From Aureivirga sp. CE67 (lineage in GTDB: Bacteria > Bacteroidota > Bacteroidia > Flavobacteriales > Flavobacteriaceae), in the NCBI RefSeq assembly GCF_015767245.1, contig NZ_JADOTV010000001.1:372001-436000 (forward strand): a DNA stretch of 64,000 nt, given 5' to 3'. A model generated the notes under the pieces. The model worked only from the letters and a program-made list of their open reading frames with translations. It did no database searches and had not been told where the DNA came from. Shown piece by piece: positions 7,167-15,952 of this stretch (within the stretch, counting starts at the first letter, position 1; each line of letters opens with the position of its first letter). The position numbers and the translations under genes are program-made.

Positions 7167-9374
7167 ATGAAAAAAATATGGATAGCATTTAGCTTAATGA
7201 TTATACTTTCGTTTTCTGCACTGATTTGGGTAGGTGTGAAAACATATCAGGAACAGCCACCAATTCCTGAAAAAGTTTTAGTTGAAGAAACGAGTGAAAC
7301 TTTATTTACAAAAGAACAAATACAAAGAGGACAAAATGTTTGGGAATCCATCGGAGGAATGGAAGTTGGTTCGATTTGGGGACATGGAAGTTATGTAGCG
7401 CCAGATTGGAATGCAGATTGGATTCATAAAGAAGCTGTTTATTTATTAGACAAATGGGCTAATGAAGATTATAAAAAGAACTATGAAAACTTACATGAAG
7501 AGCAAAAAGCAACTCTGAAAGCTCGTCTGGTTTCGCAAGTAAAAACAAATACTTTTGATTCGAAAAATATTACTATTTCAAAAGATCGAAAAGAGGCTAT
7601 TGAAAGTAATATGGAACATTACACAAAAATCTTTTCAGAAGGACATGAAAAATATGCGATTCCGAGAGATTTATTGACAGATGTTTCAAAACTTCATGAT
7701 TTAAATGCTTTTATTTTCTGGTCATCTTGGGCAGCTTCTACCAATAGAATTGATGATAATGTAACTTATACATCTAACTGGCCACACGAACCATTGATTG
7801 ATAATAAAATCACTACTGGAGCGCAGATGTGGTCTGGATTTTCTATTATTCTTCTATTGTTTTTTGTTGGAATGATGGTTTGGTATTATCTGAAAAATAT
7901 TCATCAAGAGGATGATCAAATTCTTTCTGATCATGATCCTTTATTAAATATTAAAATATTGCCAGCACAAAGATCTATCTTAAAATATTTCTTCGTAATC
8001 AGTTTATTAATTGGATTACAAGTTTTATTAGGAATTGTAACTGTGCATTACGGAGTTGAAGGACAACATTTCTTTGGTTTTGAATTATCACAATATTTAC
8101 CTTATACAATCTCTAGAACTTGGCACACACAATTAGCGATATTCTGGATTGCAGCTGCTTGGTTAGCAACAGGATTATTTATCGCACCGATGATTAGTGG
8201 AAAAACTTTCAAATATGAAAAATTCGGAATCAATTTCTTATTTGTTGCTCTTTTAATCATCGTAGTTGGTTCTATGATTGGAGAATGGCTTGGAGTAAAA
8301 CAATATTTAGATTTAACAGTTAATTTCTTCTTTGGTCACCAAGGTTATGAATACATGGATTTAGGAAGATTCTGGCAAATACTTCTAGGAGTTGGATTAG
8401 TTCTATGGATGGTAATTGTTGGAGCACATATTTTAGTTGGAATTAGAAGAAAAGATAGCTCGAAAAACTTATTGATTTTATTCTTAATCGCAGTAGTTGC
8501 TATTGGTTCTTTCTTCTTCTCTGGATTAATGTATGGAGAACACTCTACACTTTCGATGATTAATTATTGGAGATGGTGGTTAGTACATCTTTGGGTAGAA
8601 GGATTCTTTGAAGTTTTCGCCACAGTTGTAATTGCTTTCTTATTTGTAAAAATGAAATTACTTCGTCCGAAATCTGCTGGAAAAGCAACTGTTTTATCAG
8701 CAATCATTTTCTTATCTGGAGGAATTATTGGAACATTACACCATTTATATTTCTCAGGAACAACAATTCATGCAATAGCACTTGGAGCTACATTTAGTGC
8801 TTTAGAAGTTGTGCCATTGACATTAATCGGATTTGAAATCTGGGAAAACTGGAATTTATTAAAAGTAAAAGAATGGGTACAAAGATATAAGTGGCCAATT
8901 TATTTCTTCCTTTCAGTTTCTTTCTGGAATATGCTTGGAGCTGGAGTATTTGGTTTCATGATTAATCCGCCAATTGCATTGTATTATGTACAAGGATTAA
9001 ACACAACAGCAGTACATGCACATACAGCTTTATTTGGAGTTTATGGAATGCTTGGAATGGGATTAGTTTTATTCTGTTTACGAATTATTTCTAAAACAAA
9101 TTGGAATGAAAAACCATTGAAAATTGCTTTCTGGGCTTTAAATATCGGATTAATTGCAATGGTTGCTTTAAGTCTTTTACCTCAAGGAATTATTCAAACA
9201 ATGGCTTCTATCGAACATGGATATTGGTATGCAAGAAGTAGTGAAGTTTTATATTCTGACAGTATGCAAATTATCAAATGGTTGCGTGTTGTAGGAGATG
9301 TTATTTTCTCTGTAGGAATTGTTTATTTCTGTACGTTTATTGTGAAAGAAACCTTGAATTGTTTTAAAAAATAG
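7167..9374 (+). CDS. norB: Quinol-dependent nitric oxide reductase (qNOR), single subunit
   Basis: A 735-residue membrane enzyme that reduces two NO to N2O using quinol. After an N-terminal anchor helix (about 5-27) comes the periplasmic cytochrome-c-like domain fused in qNORs (about 28-215), which lacks a CxxCH heme site, as expected for the quinol type. The catalytic core has about 12 further helices. Candidate ligands by family position: His320 (SRTWH) and His619 for low-spin heme, His617 for high-spin heme (TTAVHAHTA), and His474, His525 and His526 for non-heme iron, with Glu478 nearby (VHLWVEGFFE, GTLHHLY). There is no norC. The terminator is about 190 bases downstream, beyond a palindromic repeat. 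Regulation by NO or low oxygen through the two upstream dyads is inferred. Confidence 0.96.
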   Translation: MKKIWIAFSLMIILSFSALIWVGVKTYQEQPPIPEKVLVEETSETLFTKEQIQRGQNVWESIGGMEVGSIWGHGSYVAPDWNADWIHKEAVYLLDKWANEDYKKNYENLHEEQKATLKARLVSQVKTNTFDSKNITISKDRKEAIESNMEHYTKIFSEGHEKYAIPRDLLTDVSKLHDLNAFIFWSSWAASTNRIDDNVTYTSNWPHEPLIDNKITTGAQMWSGFSIILLLFFVGMMVWYYLKNIHQEDDQILSDHDPLLNIKILPAQRSILKYFFVISLLIGLQVLLGIVTVHYGVEGQHFFGFELSQYLPYTISRTWHTQLAIFWIAAAWLATGLFIAPMISGKTFKYEKFGINFLFVALLIIVVGSMIGEWLGVKQYLDLTVNFFFGHQGYEYMDLGRFWQILLGVGLVLWMVIVGAHILVGIRRKDSSKNLLILFLIAVVAIGSFFFSGLMYGEHSTLSMINYWRWWLVHLWVEGFFEVFATVVIAFLFVKMKLLRPKSAGKATVLSAIIFLSGGIIGTLHHLYFSGTTIHAIALGATFSALEVVPLTLIGFEIWENWNLLKVKEWVQRYKWPIYFFLSVSFWNMLGAGVFGFMINPPIALYYVQGLNTTAVHAHTALFGVYGMLGMGLVLFCLRIISKTNWNEKPLKIAFWALNIGLIAMVALSLLPQGIIQTMASIEHGYWYARSSEVLYSDSMQIIKWLRVVGDVIFSVGIVYFCTFIVKETLNCFKK

Positions 9375-9387
9375 TCTTTTTTAGTTT

Positions 9388-9554
9388 AGAACTTTTTTAA
9401 GCTTTTCAACTCAAAATTCGTTTTAAGCATATTCACCACTGGATTGTAAAAATTTTCAACCATAGCTAATGCTATGCTATAAAATTTTTCCTTCACCACT
9501 GATAAACATCAGATAAAACTCTTTGTTTTGGTCAAAAAACTTAAATAAGTTCCT
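9388..9554 (-). repeat. Long palindromic repeat, copy 4 (diverged)
   Basis: Ends AGAACTTTTTTAAGCTTTT and AACTTAAATAAGTTCCT pair over most bases, and the centre CAACCATAGCTAATGCTATG aligns with the core of copies 2 and 3. The interior differs, so this is an older or different subfamily member. It lies between norB and its terminator. Confidence 0.6.
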
Positions 9555-9566
9555 AGTTATAGTATG

Positions 9567-9606
9567 AAAAATCCTTCCTGTTAAGAATGGGAAGGATTTT
9601 TCTTTT
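9567..9606 (+). terminator. Terminator downstream of NO reductase
   Basis: A stem of AAAAATCCTTCC with GGAAGGATTTTT followed by CTTTTTG. Confidence 0.85.
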
Positions 9607-9640
9607 TGTTTCAATTAATGAGTATTTAATATTATAATTA

Positions 9641-9669
9641 CACACCCCTAGCCCCTCTCAAGAGGGGAA
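9641..9669 (+). repeat. Short REP-like palindromic repeat, copy B
   Basis: CACACCCCTAGCCCCTCTC followed by AAGAGGGGAA, identical to copy A over the conserved block. It abuts the stop codon of the DUF1330 gene. Confidence 0.85.
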
Positions 9670-9670
9670 A

Positions 9671-9964
9671 TTAAAAACCTCTTTCAAAAATGATAGAATC
9701 ACTATCACTTGTTTTTTGTCGCCATTCTTTTAATGGAGCATATTCTGGATCTTTATAAAAATTCATAGCAGCTTCTTTATTCGGAAATTCTACAACTACT
9801 ACTCTACCTTCTGGAACTTTTCCTTCAATAGTTTCTGGATTTTCATCTACTCCAACAGTAATTCCTCCATGCTTTTCAACAATTGGAACTGCTTTCTCAA
9901 TATATTCACGATTAAAAGTTTCTAAATCGTTTACTCTTACAAATGCTAACATATACGCTTTCAT
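9671..9964 (-). CDS. DUF1330 family protein
   Basis: A 97-residue protein with a dimeric alpha/beta-barrel-like pattern: MKAYMLAFVRVNDLETFNREY, then VPEGRVVVVEFPNKEAAMNFYKDPEYAPLKEWR and a final IIFERGF. This matches the DUF1330 family, whose biochemical role is not established. It has its own promoter (TAACTTTG at 9995-10002). It is separated from norB by the repeat cluster and is probably not part of that unit. Confidence 0.85.
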   Translation of the reverse strand: MKAYMLAFVRVNDLETFNREYIEKAVPIVEKHGGITVGVDENPETIEGKVPEGRVVVVEFPNKEAAMNFYKDPEYAPLKEWRQKTSDSDSIIFERGF

Positions 9965-9994
9965 GATTTCTTGTGTTTTAAATTAATAATACCA

Positions 9995-10002
9995 CAAAGT
10001 TA
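9995..10002 (-). promoter_or_regulatory. -7 element of the DUF1330 gene
   Basis: TAACTTTG on the minus strand, with an inferred start about 25 bases ahead of the ATG; no clear -33 box. Confidence 0.5.
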
Positions 10003-10059
10003 TCTTAGCACTACATCCTGTGCATTAATAAATATTAAGAGTTTTGGATTTTATTATTT

Positions 10060-11307
10060 TTAATTATTAGAGTCTTTTAACAAAAAATCATTTTCTTCAC
10101 AAGGGTACATATTTTTTATATAAAACACACCATCGTATCTCTTAAACCATTTTTTGTTTTCGTTTAGATGCGAAACACCTTTAAGGTAAATTTTGGTTTC
10201 ATGGAATGGTGCTAATTTTTGAAAATCAATAAAACCATAATTTATATTCTTCGTATTTATTAAATTTTCTAAACTCTTTTTCTTTGGAGAAGGAATCTTA
10301 TAATTTTTCAAATCACCATCCCCTTGTGAAATACCATCATAAGAAATAAATCCAACTGTATAAACTTGCTCTTTGTATTTCTCATGAATATATTGTCCAG
10401 CAACTTTTATGTATTTAAAAGCTTTTTTATTTGGATTATAACCTCCTCTTTCAAAATGACCATTATGTGTCCAAACAATTATTTTTTTATTAGGATATTT
10501 TTTTTCTAAAAGCCAACTTAAATTGTCTGCCATCTGTCGATCTCTTTCTCCACTATATTCATTGTTATTAAAAAAATACCAAGCATTTAATAAAAAGGCT
10601 CTAAGATTTTTTATTTCCTGCTGCCAGAAAAATTTATTTTCAATACTACTTTCAGCTAAAGAATTCGCAATAGAATCTATGTATGTCAAACAAAAACTTC
10701 GTTTTTTCTTTTTTAGTTTAGTATTATATTCTTTTTGAAGTGTAATTAGAATTGAACTAATAAATTCCTTATAATTTTCGTCTTTAGTAAAATTTAAATC
10801 GTTTAATAAGGACTTTAAATCATCTATATATTTTTTTGTAAGAACTCTTTTATGTCGCACATCATATCCACTTAAAATTAAAGGATTTTTCGTCTGTCTT
10901 TGTTCTTCCAGATATTCAAATAATTCATCTGCATTGCTACAAGTTGTCCAAAAAGTATAAATAGATTTTTTTAATTGTTCAATACTTTTATTTTCATCCC
11001 ACCCAAGATTAAGATTATAAAAATCACTTTCAAAAACCAAAACATCAAAATTATGTTTACTGTGTAAATATTTAATTAATCTCGTTTTTGCTTCAAAAGC
11101 AGCTCCATCTTTATGTCCTTGTTCACCAAGAAATACAATTCGTTTATTTTTTAGAACTTCTCCAATTGGTTCTAAATCTGAAAACTCTTCATCATCTGGA
11201 GAAATTGTTCTTACTTCTGAAGTGTATTTTATAATACTATCTTTTAAAGATTGACTACTTATGGTAAAACTTATACAATAGAAGATTGTGAATAATATTA
11301 TTCTCAT
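10060..11307 (-). CDS. Erythromycin-esterase-family protein, secreted, paralogue 1
   Basis: A 415-residue protein with an N-terminal signal peptide (MRIILFTIFYCISFTISSQ). The Ere-family pattern follows: IVFLGEQGHKDGAAFEAKTRLIKYLH near residues 57-78, with the Glu and His used for catalysis in EreB/EreC, then VLVFESDFYNL, and a distal IIVWTHNGHFERGG with the second catalytic His region. Characterised members hydrolyse the macrolide lactone, but most chromosomal relatives have unknown substrates, so resistance should not be assumed. The next gene upstream is a tandem paralogue 14 bp away; the two probably form an operon. Confidence 0.82.
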   Translation of the reverse strand: MRIILFTIFYCISFTISSQSLKDSIIKYTSEVRTISPDDEEFSDLEPIGEVLKNKRIVFLGEQGHKDGAAFEAKTRLIKYLHSKHNFDVLVFESDFYNLNLGWDENKSIEQLKKSIYTFWTTCSNADELFEYLEEQRQTKNPLILSGYDVRHKRVLTKKYIDDLKSLLNDLNFTKDENYKEFISSILITLQKEYNTKLKKKKRSFCLTYIDSIANSLAESSIENKFFWQQEIKNLRAFLLNAWYFFNNNEYSGERDRQMADNLSWLLEKKYPNKKIIVWTHNGHFERGGYNPNKKAFKYIKVAGQYIHEKYKEQVYTVGFISYDGISQGDGDLKNYKIPSPKKKSLENLINTKNINYGFIDFQKLAPFHETKIYLKGVSHLNENKKWFKRYDGVFYIKNMYPCEENDFLLKDSNN

Positions 11308-11321
11308 AGTTTAATTTCTTT

Positions 11322-12557
11322 CTATAAATTATTCTCTCTTATTTTCGTACTAGGAAATATTTCTTCTATATAAAAAATCCCATCATAGCAATTTAACCAA
11401 TTAAATTTATCAGAAGAATGCATTACTCCTTTCATCTTAAAAAATTGATTTGTATTTTCTATAGATCTAAAATTTATAAACGCATTTTTATAACCTAAAT
11501 TAAAAATCCAATTTTCAAAACTGTTTCTACTAGGTTTCACTATTTTATAACCTGGTATTTCTCTATAAAGGGATCTTTTAGTATACCCTTTATAAGAATT
11601 AAAACCTATAGAATAAACTTCATTTTTTGGAAAGGAATTATATATCATTTCACCAAAGGATTTTGGATAAATTCTCTTATTATTTTTCTTGTAGGTATCT
11701 CTTACAATATGTGCATTATGTGCCCATACAATGATTTTTTTATTGGGATATTTATTTTTCACCAACCAAATAAAATTATCAGCCATTTGAGCTTCTCTTT
11801 CTGGTAAATGCCACCTATTCTTTGCATCAAATAACCATGCATTCAAAGCATGTTCTTTTAAATTTTGTAAAGACTGTAACAAAAATGAATTTTTAGGTTC
11901 TGTTTTTTGTAATTCATTGAAAATATAATCAAGTGTATTTATAAAATCTTTTTGATTTTTCTTGTCAATTTTAACTTCATATTCATCTAGAATAATGTTT
12001 TTTAAATTTCTTTTAAAAGAAGAATAATTAGGAATTCGTAAAGTATCTATTCTTTCTGAAATAGAATTTGAAATTTCCTTTATAAATGATATTTTATTAC
12101 GATGATTTACAGTAGTAATTCGGCTATCAAATCCAGTAATTTCAATTTTACTATTTTTAAGATACTCAAATAATGGATCCATTTCTAAACAATTCGACCA
12201 AACAGAATATATATTAGATCTAATAGAATCAATTCCAAATCCTTCTCTAGACAACTTATTAATCGTATAAAAATCACTTTCAAAAGCGAGAACATCAAAT
12301 CCCTTTTTTTCATGTAAATATTTTATGATTCTAGTTTTAGCTTCAAAGGCTGAGGCATCTCCATGGTCTTGTTCTCCGAGCATTACAATTCTGGATTCTC
12401 CAATAGCATTTCCAAGAGACTCTAAATCCGAAAACTCTTTATCATTTGGAGAAATTGTTCTTACTTCAGAAGTATTTTTTATAATATTATCTTTTAAAGA
12501 TTGACTATTTATTGTAAAACTTATACAATAGAAGATTGCGAATAATATTACCCTCAT
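11322..12557 (-). CDS. Erythromycin-esterase-family protein, secreted, paralogue 2
   Basis: A 411-residue paralogue of the neighbour, with a nearly matching first 50 residues (MRVILFAIFYCISFTINSQ, then SLKDNIIKNTSEVRTISP). I chose the ATG at 12557 because it aligns with the paralogue's start; an in-frame ATG 21 bases upstream would add seven residues before the signal peptide. Catalytic motifs IVMLGEQDHGDASAFEAK and IIVWAHNAHIVRD are kept. The two copies have diverged mainly in the middle, which suggests different substrates. Secretion is inferred; the substrate is unknown. Confidence 0.82.
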   Translation of the reverse strand: MRVILFAIFYCISFTINSQSLKDNIIKNTSEVRTISPNDKEFSDLESLGNAIGESRIVMLGEQDHGDASAFEAKTRIIKYLHEKKGFDVLAFESDFYTINKLSREGFGIDSIRSNIYSVWSNCLEMDPLFEYLKNSKIEITGFDSRITTVNHRNKISFIKEISNSISERIDTLRIPNYSSFKRNLKNIILDEYEVKIDKKNQKDFINTLDYIFNELQKTEPKNSFLLQSLQNLKEHALNAWLFDAKNRWHLPEREAQMADNFIWLVKNKYPNKKIIVWAHNAHIVRDTYKKNNKRIYPKSFGEMIYNSFPKNEVYSIGFNSYKGYTKRSLYREIPGYKIVKPSRNSFENWIFNLGYKNAFINFRSIENTNQFFKMKGVMHSSDKFNWLNCYDGIFYIEEIFPSTKIRENNL

Positions 12558-12624
12558 AGTTTTATATTTTTTTTTCACAATAAAAACGTTAAAATATTAA
12601 ATATATTTTAACAGGAATAAAACT

Positions 12625-13101
12625 TTACTTTTTCGAAAAACGAATCTTATCGCCTTTTGCTTTACTTAAAGCTTCAGGTGTAATCCCAAGATAAGAAGCA
12701 ATCATTCTTTGTGGAACTCTTTTTAATAAATTTGGATATGTTTCTATAAAATGTTCATAACGTTCCAAACCAGAATAACTCATCAACATGATAATCCTTC
12801 TCTGCAATACTAATATTCGCTTTGCAATCGCTTTTGCATTTGCTTCAAACTGACTGAAATCTTTTTCTCTTACAATCAATTCTGAATCTTCCAAAGCTTC
12901 TACATAAAAATCACAAGGTTCATCACTTTCTACAGCATCTGCAATAATCCAACCTTCTGGAGCGAAAACAAAAATGTACTCTTTTCCTTTATGATCAATT
13001 GTATAACTTCTCAAAAGTCCTTTTTGCACTACATAAATCTTTGCATTCAAATCTCCTTTTCGTTGTAGAATTTCTCCTTTTTTTACTTTTATAGTTTTCA
13101 T
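12625..13101 (-). CDS. Crp/Fnr-family transcriptional regulator, short form
   Basis: A 158-residue protein starting directly in the cyclic-nucleotide-binding beta-barrel (KVKKGEILQRKGDLNAKIYVVQKGLLRSYTID). A dimerisation helix follows (about 83-105), then a compact winged-helix region with recognition sequence RVPQRMIASYLGITPEALSKAK. The protein is shorter than the roughly 190-residue Bacteroidota relatives because about 25 N-terminal residues are missing; no in-frame start upstream was evident. There are no Fe-S cysteines as in Fnr. The ligand and targets are unknown, though the globin/norB dyads 5.5 kb away have the geometry this family recognises. Confidence 0.85.
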   Translation of the reverse strand: MKTIKVKKGEILQRKGDLNAKIYVVQKGLLRSYTIDHKGKEYIFVFAPEGWIIADAVESDEPCDFYVEALEDSELIVREKDFSQFEANAKAIAKRILVLQRRIIMLMSYSGLERYEHFIETYPNLLKRVPQRMIASYLGITPEALSKAKGDKIRFSKK

Positions 13102-13228
13102 TTCTTTTGTCTTTTCTATTTCTTGCTTTAATTTCTACAGAAACTTTGTTTAGAATACAAAAATTATAAAAACTTTCTTGAAATCAATCTTTTCTGGTCT
13201 TTATAACAAAAGAACACCTCTTTAAAAC

Positions 13229-13259
13229 TTTGACACTTCGGAGCTTTCTTGTATATTTG
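13229..13259 (+). promoter_or_regulatory. Promoter of ffh (TTTG-N19-TATATTTG)
   Basis: A -33 TTTG at 13229-13232 and a -7 TATATTTG at 13252-13259 with 19 bp between them, a full match to the flavobacterial consensus. The leader is about 24 nt. Confidence 0.8.
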
Positions 13260-13287
13260 TTGCTTCAAAAAAACGATGTAAGACACT

Positions 13288-14616
13288 ATGTTTAATAATT
13301 TAAGTGATAAATTAGATAAAGCATTTCATGTATTAAAAGGACATGGAAAAATTACCGAAGTAAATGTAGCTGAGACTTTAAAAGAAGTTAGAAGAGCTTT
13401 ACTAGATGCCGATGTTAACTTTAAAATTGCAAAAGATTTTACAAAAAGAGTAAAAGAAAAAGCAATTGGACAAGATGTATTAACTACATTGAATCCAGGG
13501 CAATTAATGGTTAAGATTGTAAAAGACGAATTAACTGAATTAATGGGTGGTGACTCTGTAGGTATTAATCTTTCAGGAAATCCTTCAATAATTTTGATGT
13601 CTGGTCTACAAGGTTCTGGTAAGACTACATTCTCTGGTAAGCTTGCTAATTACTTAAAAACAAAAAAAACTAAACAAGTTCTTTTAGTTGGTTGTGATGT
13701 TTATCGTCCTGCCGCTGTAAATCAGCTTCGTGTTGTTGGAGAGCAAATTGGTGTTGAGGTTTATGCTGAAGAAGGAAACCAAAACCCAGTTGAGATTTCT
13801 CAAAATGCAATCAAGTATGCAAAAGAAAATGGAAAGAATGTCGTGATCATTGATACAGCTGGACGTTTAGCTGTTGACGAAGAGATGATGACAGAGATTT
13901 CTAACATCCATAAAGCAATTGAGCCACAAGAAACTTTATTCGTTGTGGATTCTATGACAGGTCAGGATGCTGTAAATACTGCAAAAGCATTCAACGATGT
14001 ATTGAACTTTGACGGAGTTGTATTAACAAAGTTAGATGGAGATACTCGTGGTGGAGCTGCATTGACAATTAAATCTGTTGTAAACAAACCAATCAAGTTT
14101 ATCGGTACTGGTGAGAAAATGGAAGCAATTGATGTTTTCTACCCAAGTCGTATGGCTGACCGTATTCTTGGAATGGGAGATGTTGTTTCTCTTGTAGAAA
14201 GAGCACAAGAGCAGTTTGATGAGGAGCAAGCAAGAAAGATTCAAAAGAAAATTGCAAAGAACCAATTTGGTTTTGATGATTTCTTATCGCAAATTCAGCA
14301 GATCAAGAAAATGGGTAACATGAAAGATTTACTTGGAATGATCCCAGGAGCTGGAAAAGCGTTAAAAGATGTAGATATTGACGATGATGCTTTCAAAGGA
14401 ATTGAAGCTATTATTTTCTCAATGACTCCAGACGAAAGACAAAATCCTGCTACAATCAATGCAAGTAGAAAGAAAAGAATCGCAAAAGGTTCTGGAACTT
14501 CCGTACAAGAAGTAAATCAACTTCTAAAACAATTCAACCAAATGAGCAAAATGATGAAGATGATGCAAGGTGGTGGCGGAAGAAAAATGATGCAAATGAT
14601 GAAAAACATGAAATAA
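13288..14616 (+). CDS. ffh: Signal recognition particle protein Ffh (SRP54)
   Basis: A 442-residue GTPase that binds signal sequences and 4.5S/6S-type SRP RNA and delivers ribosomes to FtsY at the membrane. The N domain covers about 1-95. The G domain has P-loop GLQGSGKTTF (106-115), DTAGR (189-193) and TKLDGDTRGGAAL. The M domain ends in the methionine-rich NQMSKMMKMMQ, GGGG, RKMMQMMKNMK. It has its own promoter and terminator. Confidence 0.97.
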   Translation: MFNNLSDKLDKAFHVLKGHGKITEVNVAETLKEVRRALLDADVNFKIAKDFTKRVKEKAIGQDVLTTLNPGQLMVKIVKDELTELMGGDSVGINLSGNPSIILMSGLQGSGKTTFSGKLANYLKTKKTKQVLLVGCDVYRPAAVNQLRVVGEQIGVEVYAEEGNQNPVEISQNAIKYAKENGKNVVIIDTAGRLAVDEEMMTEISNIHKAIEPQETLFVVDSMTGQDAVNTAKAFNDVLNFDGVVLTKLDGDTRGGAALTIKSVVNKPIKFIGTGEKMEAIDVFYPSRMADRILGMGDVVSLVERAQEQFDEEQARKIQKKIAKNQFGFDDFLSQIQQIKKMGNMKDLLGMIPGAGKALKDVDIDDDAFKGIEAIIFSMTPDERQNPATINASRKKRIAKGSGTSVQEVNQLLKQFNQMSKMMKMMQGGGGRKMMQMMKNMK

Positions 14617-14622
14617 TAAAAG

Positions 14623-14649
14623 AAAGCAAGCAACACGCTTGCTTTTTTT
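14623..14649 (+). terminator. Terminator of ffh
   Basis: AAAGCAAG-loop-CTTGCTTTTTTT directly after the stop codon. Confidence 0.9.
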
Positions 14650-14653
14650 ATTC

Positions 14654-14815
14654 GAACTAATTTAAACTATTGAATAAAAACAAAAATTAATCTGTTCTAT
14701 GTTAGTAATGAAGTAAAAATAAAAGGAGTATAGCATAACTATATGACGTTATTTTTTCGAATTAATAATATAGAAGCTTTAATTGACTTTTTAATGAAAT
14801 GGATTAAATTAGTTC
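14654..14815 (+). repeat. Long palindromic repeat, copy 5 (diverged)
   Basis: Perfect 12-bp terminal inverted repeats GAACTAATTTAA and TTAAATTAGTTC enclose 138 bp with central GTATAGCATAACTATATGACG, a degenerate form of the core seen in copies 1-3. A second inverted pair, ATGTTAGTAAT (14700-14710) and ATTACTAACAT (14824-14834), overlaps its right end. The whole occupies the ffh-folD gap. Confidence 0.55.
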
Positions 14816-14895
14816 AACACATAATTACTAACATGAGATGATTTAATTTATTTTCAGTGGATTAAATTATTTCCTTAAAATAACAATACAACTCC

Positions 14896-15774
14896 ATGAC
14901 AATTTTAGACGGAAAACAAACATCTACTAACATTAAAAATGAGCTAAAAGAAGAAGTTCAATTAAGAAAAGAAAAAGGTTTAAAAGCACCACATTTGGCA
15001 GCAGTAATTGTTGGAAATGATGGAGCAAGTATGACTTATGTAAGCAGTAAAGTAAAAGCTTGTGATTTTGTTGGATACGATTCTACTCTTATAGAATTAC
15101 CATCAGAAACAACTGAAGAAGAATTATTGAACCAAATTTCAGATCTAAACAACAATCCTGATATTGATGGTTTTATCGTTCAGCTTCCTTTACCAAAACA
15201 TATTGATGAGCAAAAAGTATTGTTAGCAGTAGATCCTGATAAAGATGTTGATGGATTCCATCCTACAAATGTTGGTAAAATGACTTTAAATTTATCTACA
15301 TTCTTACCAGCTACTCCTTATGGAATCTTAGAATTATTAGAGCGTTATGAGGTAGAAACTTCTGGAAAAAACGTAGTTGTAATTGGAAGAAGTCACATTG
15401 TTGGAAGTCCAATGAGTATTTTAATGTCTCAAAAAAGACCAGCAGGAAATGCTACAGTAACAATTACACATTCTAGAACTAAAAATTTAACTGAAATTAC
15501 AAGAGAAGCTGATATCATTGTGGCTGCACTTGGAAAAGCAGAGTTCTTAACTGGAGATATGGTAAAAGATGGTGTAACGATTATTGATGTTGGAATTACT
15601 CGAGTAGAAGATGCTTCTAAAAAACGTGGTTATCGTTTAGCTGGAGATGTTGATTTTGCTTCTGTTAGTCCAAAAGCAGAATTCATCACACCTGTTCCTG
15701 GAGGAGTTGGACCAATGACAATTGCAATGTTATTAAAGAATACAATGTTAGCTTGTCAGAGAAGAAACGACTAG
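14896..15774 (+). CDS. folD: Bifunctional methylenetetrahydrofolate dehydrogenase/cyclohydrolase
   Basis: A 292-residue cytoplasmic enzyme of one-carbon metabolism that interconverts 5,10-methylene-, methenyl- and 10-formyl-tetrahydrofolate. The catalytic region MTYVSSKVKACDFVGY (about 46-61) contains the conserved Tyr and Lys. It continues with GFIVQLPLPKHID and the cofactor loop VVIGRSHIVGSPMSILM, and ends with PVPGGVGPMTIAMLLKNT. The usual PCTP substrate motif reads PATP here. Monocistronic. Confidence 0.97.
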   Translation: MTILDGKQTSTNIKNELKEEVQLRKEKGLKAPHLAAVIVGNDGASMTYVSSKVKACDFVGYDSTLIELPSETTEEELLNQISDLNNNPDIDGFIVQLPLPKHIDEQKVLLAVDPDKDVDGFHPTNVGKMTLNLSTFLPATPYGILELLERYEVETSGKNVVVIGRSHIVGSPMSILMSQKRPAGNATVTITHSRTKNLTEITREADIIVAALGKAEFLTGDMVKDGVTIIDVGITRVEDASKKRGYRLAGDVDFASVSPKAEFITPVPGGVGPMTIAMLLKNTMLACQRRND

Positions 15775-15798
15775 TTATTAAACAATAAAATATATTGA

Positions 15799-15828
15799 AA
15801 AGCATTCTTATTAAAGAATGCTTTTTTT
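15799..15828 (+). terminator. Terminator of folD
   Basis: A stem of AAGCATTCTT with AAGAATGCTT and a T7 run. Confidence 0.9.
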
Positions 15829-15920
15829 ATTTAAGCCAAAAAGGAATCTATTTTTGTTTTAATAAAACTTAAATAAATGTTAATATTCTTTTTGTAAAAT
15901 TTATTCAGTATTAAAAAAAA

Positions 15921-15928
15921 TATATTTG
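15921..15928 (+). promoter_or_regulatory. -7 element of the DUF2911 gene
   Basis: TATATTTG, 25 bases ahead of the chosen ATG. A TTTG lies 26 bp further upstream, longer than the usual spacing. Confidence 0.6.
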
Positions 15929-15952
15929 TTTCAAATAATTAAAATACAAATT

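Noticed and set aside
10060-12557. Acquired macrolide-resistance island
   Set aside because: The genes have native codon use, secretion signals and flavobacterial-style context, with no mobile genes nearby.
14700-14834. Separate palindrome ATGTTAGTAAT/ATTACTAACAT
   Set aside because: It overlaps the right end of long palindrome copy 5; without more copies it cannot be separated from that element.
15926-15952. Upstream ATG for the DUF2911 gene
   Set aside because: It overlaps the TATATTTG promoter box and would put nine polar residues ahead of a clean signal peptide.
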